A DNA stretch of 64,000 nucleotides. Source: Mya arenaria (taxonomy: Eukaryota; Mollusca; Bivalvia; Myida; Myidae). The notes under the pieces are model-generated. The model worked only from the letters and a program-made list of their open reading frames with translations, searched no databases and was not told where the DNA came from. How positions within the stretch are numbered: position 1 is the first letter of the stretch; the number at the start of each line of letters is the position of its first letter. This document shows, piece after piece, positions 58,101 to 64,000 of this stretch. The stretch spans positions 28,835,960 through 28,899,959 of the forward strand of contig NC_069128.1 of NCBI RefSeq assembly GCF_026914265.1, read 5' to 3'. A program made the position numbers and the translations under genes.

Positions 58101-59809
58101 ACTTTTTTTACAAGAAAACTTTTGTTGTCATTTGGTTTATATTCTGCCGCAAACAAATAACTAAACAATATTAGTTTTTTTTAAAAAAACGATATATATT
58201 TATATAAATACTTAAGTTTATTTAACTCCTTTAAAATGAAAGAGCGCCGCACAGCGAACACAATCGCTTGCATTTCATTTCCTTAGTCGAAATACTGCAT
58301 TACTCAACATTTATATAACCAAGAGTACTGGGCTTCGCCACATATGGGCGCATTATCTATTGTAACTTATATACCGTGTTTCATACGAATATCTTGAACG
58401 GTTTGTGAGTGATGGAAAAGGCAAAACTGTTTGCACGCCGACGACATCGACAGGGCTGTCTGTCTCAACAATCTCAATCTTTATTTTCGAAAAATGGACG
58501 AGCTTAAAATTTCTTCACTGAGCACACGAATAAGCAAGCTTTGTGTTGACAACATTTGTTAAATAGAGGTAAACTTATAGCTAGTAAGCTTCTATATGAA
58601 TGTATGACCCTTTGGACCAAGACCGGTCACGCGGTGACCCCCATATTTTTCCATATTGGTTCACTAATCTTTATATCGTACTAAAATGGCGCCTATTTTC
58701 CGAAAACGATGAATAATCGAAATATTTCCCATAAATTGCAATGTCAATATATTGTTAACGTGATATATACGTTACGTGGTAAGTAGTTGACCAGATATGG
58801 GTTCGGTGACATACTACGCTCTCATCACGTTATAGTTTTCTTTGAACCGTATATTCCATATCGGGTCACCTTATTACCCCGTAACTTTAATACTATATTT
58901 ACTATATATCAAATATTAAGTCTAACGATGAAACCCAGTTTTAGATATGCCACAGGGTGAGAAAGTGTGCAACCAGACCGGTGCAGCCAGACCGGGACCC
59001 CTCGCTATCAGGGCGAGTGCTCTACCGACTGAGCTACCGGACCGCTTACACACCTCCTCACCACCTGTGTAGGTATCGGTACCGTGACATACGTCCTTGA
59101 ATTTGAGGAACACCAGTGCTAAGGAATACACATAATTAACACTGAGAGCACGTTATGCTGCCAAACAGTGCTGCCACGGCTCCTCGTTGGGCGCCAAATG
59201 TCACAGAGTGAGAAAAGTGTGCAGCAAGACCGGGGCTCGAACCCGGGACCCCTCGCTATCAGGACGAGTGCTCTACCGACTGAACTACCGGACCGCTTAC
59301 ACACCTCCTCACCACCTGTATAGGAATCGGTACCGTGACATACTTCACCGTGACATACTTCTCCACTAACTGGAAGTTCGTCCTCGAATTTGAGGAACAC
59401 CAGTGCTAAGAAATACACATAATTAACACAAAGAGTGCGTTATGCTGCCAAACAGTGCTGCCACGGTCCATCGTTGGGCGCCAAAGTGTCACAGAGTGAG
59501 AAAAGTGTGCAGCCAGACCGGGGTTCGGACGCGGGAACCCTGATCAGGGCGAGTGCTCTACCGACTGAGCTACCGGGCCGCTGACACACATCCTCACCAA
59601 GTGTAAAGGTATTGGTACCGTGACAGATATAAAACTCTTGTAACATGTTAAAGCGAAATGATTTTGTTTTACCTTGTAAAGCCAACTGATCCTTTAACTT
59701 TGCCTTTTTCCCCGCTGACCTTGACGTCAACTTTATTCTTTTGACATACTCCATTGTTAACATTCAGCAGGAAAGCCACAACCATGTATAAAACGGGTAA
59801 TAACTCCAT
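54629..59809 (-). CDS. secreted EF-hand protein, four exons
   Basis: Exons 59,673-59,809 (ATG), 57,683-57,791, 56,929-57,088 and 54,629-54,705 (TAA) join with matching phases (2, 0, 1) to 483 bases, 160 residues. Residues 1-22 are a signal peptide (LLPVLYMVVAFLLNV). Residues 24-82 are Lys- and Gly-rich (VSGEKGKVKGSVGF; GGGWSVNAGGWADNKGG). A canonical EF-hand loop, DTNGDGVILPDE, is at residues 102-113. A second hand (LDIINENGKIEQLEF) has a loop one residue too long and is probably weak. One Cys each precedes the first hand and lies near the C-terminus (IDGCAVKQ), likely a disulphide. Donors are GTAAAA, GTGCGT and GTGAGT. Secreted small EF-hand proteins occur in mollusc shell or extrapallial fluid, but this role is only inference. 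Intron 1 contains an LTR-type miniature element on the same strand. Confidence 0.85.
55171..56540. mobile_element. tandem-repeat-bearing element with inverted ends
   Basis: Left end text ATTATACGCCCGAAGAAG is the inverse of the right end (CCTTCGGGCGTATAA). Between them are about eight units (128-246 bp, mostly near 145) with CCTTTTAATGTAGTGATGAT, TATTTGAAAATCGCTTTATT and GCCCGGACACGGAATTGC. The right side ends in (ACGGACAG)n. Interpreted as a non-autonomous repeat unit with internal satellite expansion, in intron 3 of the EF-hand gene. Confidence 0.7.
59179..59196 (-). promoter_or_regulatory. primer-binding site for tRNA-Lys
   Basis: TGGCGCCCAACGAGGAGC on the minus strand, two bases after the LTR end. 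It differs from the complement of the tRNA-Lys(CUU) 3' end at about two of 18 positions. A second site (TGGCGCCCAACGATGGAC) is at 59,466-59,483. Confidence 0.75.
59227..59296 (-). promoter_or_regulatory. tRNA-like internal promoter within LTR
   Basis: GGTAGTTCAGTCGGTAGAGC (D arm/A box) and CGGGTTCGAGCCCCGG (T arm/B box) are spaced as in a tRNA. Acceptor pairing and anticodon-loop position 33 are not tRNA-like, so a pol III promoter rather than a tRNA gene. Sister copies are at about 58,970-59,046 (T arm damaged) and 59,515-59,582. Confidence 0.65.
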
Positions 59810-59829
59810 CTCAAATACATTACACAGTA

Positions 59830-60914
59830 TAATGAATACTTTTTTAGTTAAACAAATGCTTTTATCATAACCAAAATGGTATTAAATTGTGCAGAACAGA
59901 TCAAAATTAATAACTACGTAATAGTTAGAAGGCGGACCTTTAAACACCCGCGAACGTTGAAATTCTTAATTTTTAAGTCTACCAGTTAATGGTTGCCGAT
60001 CTGCAATACCATTCCCTGAAAATGTAGGTTGTATTCTAGAACAGTATTAAACATGAGTGTTACAGCAAATATTTGCAACACTATATCTCAACCAATTCAG
60101 TTTAGTAGAATTAATTTATTTCATATTTGATACGACATTTAAAATTACCTCGATTGTCAAAGTTCGCACTATGATCTTATACACAAAGTTCCCGCATTTA
60201 TTAAAGAAATCATGTTTTGTTTCAAAATTTGCTGAAAAATTACAACGATTACGGAAATTTATAACTTATGACATAAATGTGTTTTAAAAGTTGCTGAACA
60301 ATATTTTACTGGCATTTTTGACAATCAATTAGCCATAGAAAATACAAGAAGAAAAGGACAAAATAACATACTTTTCTGTGCATAAGTTAAGATTTTAAAT
60401 CCAAAGAAAACTGCACTATTCCTGAAGTAACTTTCTATGAGATCAACAACGAGAGAACAGGTTTTTATATACGACATGTGTACTTATTCACATTCAGGGG
60501 AATTTTAATAAAAAGGTATTGTTATTTCGAAACATCCTTAAACATTTTCTTGGACATTCGCGTATTTTTATTAATGATATCCTGTTTCCTCTTTTTCATT
60601 ACGTCAAAAGGGATTTTAGTGCAAACAATAACAATAGTACATTATTTTGTAGCACAATATGTCGTCATTAATTAATGTTTAGTATACTTGAGTAATTACA
60701 AACACAATGTTTAATAACACTGGCTTAACATTCTGCGTGTCAGTAGTTTTCTAGGTTAGTTAAAAGAATTTGATGCTACGTAAAGCTACGTATTCAAATG
60801 TGCGTTTATCAGAAAGTGAAAACAATTTACACGTATATCTGGGATCGGCAGCGTTTATGATTCGAAGAATTGTTTTTGTTTGCACCAATTTTTAACGCAA
60901 TTAAATTTCACTAA
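59830..60914. other. 5' flank of the EF-hand gene, no other gene recognised
   Basis: The promoter of the minus-strand EF-hand gene would lie at its left end. Nothing else supported. Confidence 0.4.
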
Positions 60915-61978
60915 GGCCAAAAAAAATACCTGTGTTTCCGGTAACCCGACCGACCATATTTTTTCCTCGCCGATCCTAATCTTTTTTTTGACATAAAAGT
61001 AAAAAAATAATATATTTTTATATATCATGCAGGCTTCTTACAATTAGGCTTTGCGAATTCATGCAGGCTAACTGCCAGATTCAAGTATATATTTCATTAA
61101 TCGTTATATTAATTTATCCGCAATTATCAATGGTTATTTATTTCTCCTTATTTAAGTCCCATCAACTGAAATCCAAACAAAATACTGCGAGAGTTAACAA
61201 CACATTTATTGGAATGTTTCGGCTGCAGATTCAAACGGTACAATTTGTGACGTCAGAGCACGAGCGGTGATTAGATCAAAGGCGCGTGGCTATGGTTTGT
61301 ATCTAATTCGGTCAGTCGGATACCGTATGATCCCATTTGATTGCCAGGATAGTACGAAAATACTATACGATCGAAAAAATAATAATCAATAATCGTCGTC
61401 TGGGAATCTTAAAACAATGACCGAAATGTTTAAATTCATTATAAATATGAATGAAACTTTGATTGTAGTAATGTACGAAAATAAGATACGTAAAATAAAT
61501 CCATATCCGCGTTTACTTGTTCTTTTATTGACCGACCTCCACTTGAAGACCTAGTTTAAGGAGCTAACAGTTGACTAGAAAATCGGCAATTTTCCTCAAG
61601 CAAATTAAAAAATTAGTTGATAATTGACTGTTTGGCTAGAACATTATCACAGATTTGTTGAAATTAAGTGCTGGATTTTTCCTAAAAACCGATCACGACT
61701 TATAAACGAGTATTGTCTACAAAAAACACACCAGATTTCATGGGCAAAATTGGCGGGAAAATTACGGTAGTCGAATGTAAGGAAATGATTTCAGACATTA
61801 AACAAAGCTGTTTTATCAGACTTTTTGTAAATTAGGAAACGCGTATATATAACATACTTGATCTGATGCAACAGAAAATTGCATGATATGGAAAGTGTAA
61901 AAAAAAAAAAAATCCCGACCTACTGACCCTATTTTTTTTCGCCACGTTACCTGAAACATAGGTATTATTTTTTTTGCC
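60915..61978. mobile_element. inverted-repeat element, family 5 (copy 2)
   Basis: GGCCAAAAAAAATACCTGTG continuing TTTCCGGTAACCCGACCGACC at the left; inverse at the right (GACCTACTGACCC..., GTTACCTGAAACATAGGTAT, TTTTTTTTGCC). About 1.06 kb, no transposase frame. Confidence 0.6.
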
Positions 61979-62129
61979 TAACTATATTTTAGATAAATAT
62001 TCACATAATAATGTTAAACGAAAGTCGATTCTCGAGATCTGACGGGTAAAGTGTTGCTTTTACTTTACTTTATTACTTTAAGAAGGTACATCGTAATACA
62101 ACTGACCGAAACTGAATCATTTTTACTTA

Positions 62130-63560
62130 TAAGTGCACCTATACGGCTCTAAACCATGCAACGATTGTGATGTGTCAAATAAACCTTGATGTCTGTATTA
62201 CAAAATTGTAATCCACAAGTTTTCGGTCCTAACAAATGGCATCAAATGATAGTTCCGAATTTAAATACATTCATACAGAAATAAATAGACACACATGAAA
62301 TCCCTTCCGAAAAGATTCAATTGCAAGCATATAAAAGATAACTGTAACACTCCGCCATATAACAACTGGATGGGTGCGAGAACGTGCGGTCGACGATTTG
62401 TTAAGAATGCAATGGATATTGTTCCTAGATGAAATAAGAAGTAGTTTGTTTTATGCATAAAACAACTGATTCATTGCTACCAGAATCCAGATTCATTGGT
62501 CTTGAAGATCAAATGACTACTTAGCAGATTTAGGAACCCTCATGGGAGGACTATCAAACCACACTTTAACCATATACTATTCTGGTTTGGTTGAAGAAGG
62601 TGCATAAAAAATACGCTCTAAAGTTACGCCCATCTCACGGAAAAGTTTTTATCAACCCATTAATATCACTATGGACACTGTGTTGCGTTTATGATTGAAT
62701 GATTCTGTCCCTTGTTAAAGATATAAGTGCCTGCTTTGAAAGTTTGGGCACATTAGTATGAATACCACGCTAAACACCACGTATATAATGCAGCAGGATA
62801 AACTGATGATATGTGGTCCCTAGTAGGTCAAAGGTAAATGCAGAAACGCTTACATAATGTGATTTATCTTTTGGCGCGGCTTGACATTGAACTAATCCAC
62901 GCTACTCGTTCGCCGACGTCCTATTAAAGGCTCTGAAACTTGAAAGGTACACCTTTCCTTTGTGGCAACGAAAAGTGATAGACTTGAGTATATGGTTTTA
63001 AATAATGCCAAATTCGGAAACATGTTTACAACATTTATTTACATAAATTTCAAATAAAACAATGATAGAATTCCCGTTACTGCTTTATAGCACAGCCATC
63101 AATAACCGTCGGTGAAACTCGTTCAAACTCGAGTTGTTCAATCTTGCCGTTTTCTGAAAATAGTTTTGAATTCTATATAGATTATTTTATTTCAATGCAA
63201 ATGCTGAAACTTTGACCATATAGACGAATAGCCGATTGTTCAGAACTTTGTTAATGTAAGCAACGTTGTATACAGCATCATTATTAACTTTGAAATCTTT
63301 ACTCCTCTAGAAGATAAATAGATACACTTGTAATCTGAAGTATTTCTAACAAGATTCGAGACAACTGATTCATCTGTACTTGTATTATTTAAATCAATGG
63401 GAACATCATCATAAAGTTCAAGTTTAAAAGTTAACAACTATGTCATAAATCATGTTGTTAAATTTAACAAAGTTCAAAACTATCGGTGAAATTTTATGAT
63501 TTACAGCTACTGGTCTCGAGTCATGCCAAACAACGTAGCTAACGTGTACATGGTTTTATC
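62130..63560. repeat. duplicated 3' region of EF-hand gene, copy B
   Basis: See copy A at 53,207-55,110. The shared terminal exon is the best conserved part; flanks have many substitutions and small indels. Confidence 0.75.
63077..63153 (-). CDS. terminal exon of a second EF-hand paralogue
   Basis: An acceptor (CTATTTTCAG) and 77 bases to TAA encode NGKIEQLEFERVSPTVIDGC then AIKQ, differing from the first gene's last exon by one residue (Ile for Val). Length and phase are identical. Upstream exons must lie beyond 64,000, so this is the 3' end of a tandem duplicate. The coding part is better conserved than its flanks, as expected under selection. Confidence 0.75.
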
Positions 63561-64000
63561 ATTATACAATTATAATCTCTCTCACTTTTTTTTAATCGGT
63601 ATTGAGAGGTAACTTTTGTGAGAATTATTGTTTTTTTATGTCTATAATATAAGAATGAAATCTACAAACTAAATAGGTTATGTAAGACCATCTGTAATTA
63701 TTTACAATTAATACAAAACAGAATTAGAATGGAACTGATAAAAAAATATGTTGAGTTGTTAAGAAGTCGTAAAATCCTACTCTTAATCTCGGAACGTAAG
63801 AATTTGCTCACTTATTACTATAAATTATGAAACATATGATGCACCTGTTTTTTTCTTGTTTGTATGTAAAGAGACCTTAATTTTATTTTATTTTGATATA
63901 ATGCACGTGAACTGTCTTCTTTTTAAAATGATAAACCAATGAGACCCCTACTAATTAACTTAGCAACCAAGTTTCATACAGTAAGTGCCTTGCATACCTT
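63561..64000. other. probable intron of the second EF-hand gene
   Basis: AT-rich, no exon recognised up to the window end. Confidence 0.4.

Larger units (their letters stand above)
58948..59625 (-). mobile_element. TRIM-like LTR element with three LTRs carrying a tRNA-like promoter
   Basis: On the minus strand three terminal repeats of 139-142 bases start TGTCACGGTACC and end CTGTGACA or GTGGCA (coordinates 59,487-59,625; 59,199-59,340; 58,948-59,089). Each of the first two is followed two or three bases later by TGGCGCCCAACG, matching the primer-binding site for tRNA-Lys(CUU) at its first 12 bases. Interiors are only about 110-146 bases and non-coding. GATA flanks both outer ends on the plus strand (58,944-58,947; 59,626-59,629), a 4-bp target duplication. 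Inside each LTR is a tRNA-like stretch with A and B boxes. It sits in intron 1 of the EF-hand gene. Confidence 0.8.

Noticed and set aside
58970..59582. Cluster of three functional tRNA genes
   Set aside because: A and B boxes are present, but acceptor stems do not pair, the anticodon loop lacks T33, and each lies inside an LTR with TG...CA ends.

Overview
This is a eukaryotic, AT-rich, repeat-dense and intron-rich window. The style of its repeats (many fold-back MITEs, a tRNA-headed SINE, a Penelope-like element, long minisatellites) and its secreted ShKT/TSP1/Ly6-type exons point to an invertebrate, most probably a bivalve mollusc. That assignment is inference, not proof. Genes were built by hand from reading frame, splice-site consensus and matching intron phases.

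Region 1 (about 1-24 kb) is a cluster of small, mostly minus-strand genes that look like parts of a virus-like or Polinton-like mobile element. It holds two C2H2 zinc-finger ORFs and a basic ORF (4.87-6.19 kb), a spliced coiled-coil gene (7.0-8.24 kb), and pieces of type-B DNA polymerase with an endonuclease-VII-like HNH insert (10.5-11.1 and 19.4-20.0 kb). It also holds a spliced small protein resembling the PC4 single-strand DNA-binding fold, followed by a zinc-ribbon ORF (16.2-17.3 kb), with broken copies of the same two-gene module at 12.3-13.8 and 21.2-22.7 kb. A 5.6-kb block (9,333-14,923) is repeated almost identically in direct orientation at 18,225-23,849.

Region 2 (24-34.5 kb) is mostly repeats: a tRNA-like pseudogene, a 30-bp minisatellite, a second minisatellite broken by a MITE, fold-back elements and a CG-rich inverted-repeat element. 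One weak plus-strand exon pair is possible.

Region 3 (35.08-48.59 kb, minus strand) is the best host gene. Nine exons with fully consistent phases encode a 312-residue secreted protein: signal peptide, Ly6/uPAR-like domain, thrombospondin type 1 repeat, Thr-rich linker and two ShKT domains. All eight introns carry repetitive DNA.

Region 4 (49-53 kb) holds a truncated Penelope-like retroelement with a GIY-YIG domain and a hammerhead-like tail, several MITEs and a SINE. Region 5 (53.2-64 kb) holds a four-exon secreted EF-hand protein gene (54.63-59.81 kb, minus). Its last exon and 3' flank are duplicated at 62.1-63.56 kb, where a second paralogue runs off the right edge. Its first intron contains a 678-bp LTR-type miniature element whose LTRs carry a tRNA-like promoter and whose primer-binding site fits tRNA-Lys. 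The second copy of the 3' flank gives an empty site for one TTAA-flanked MITE.
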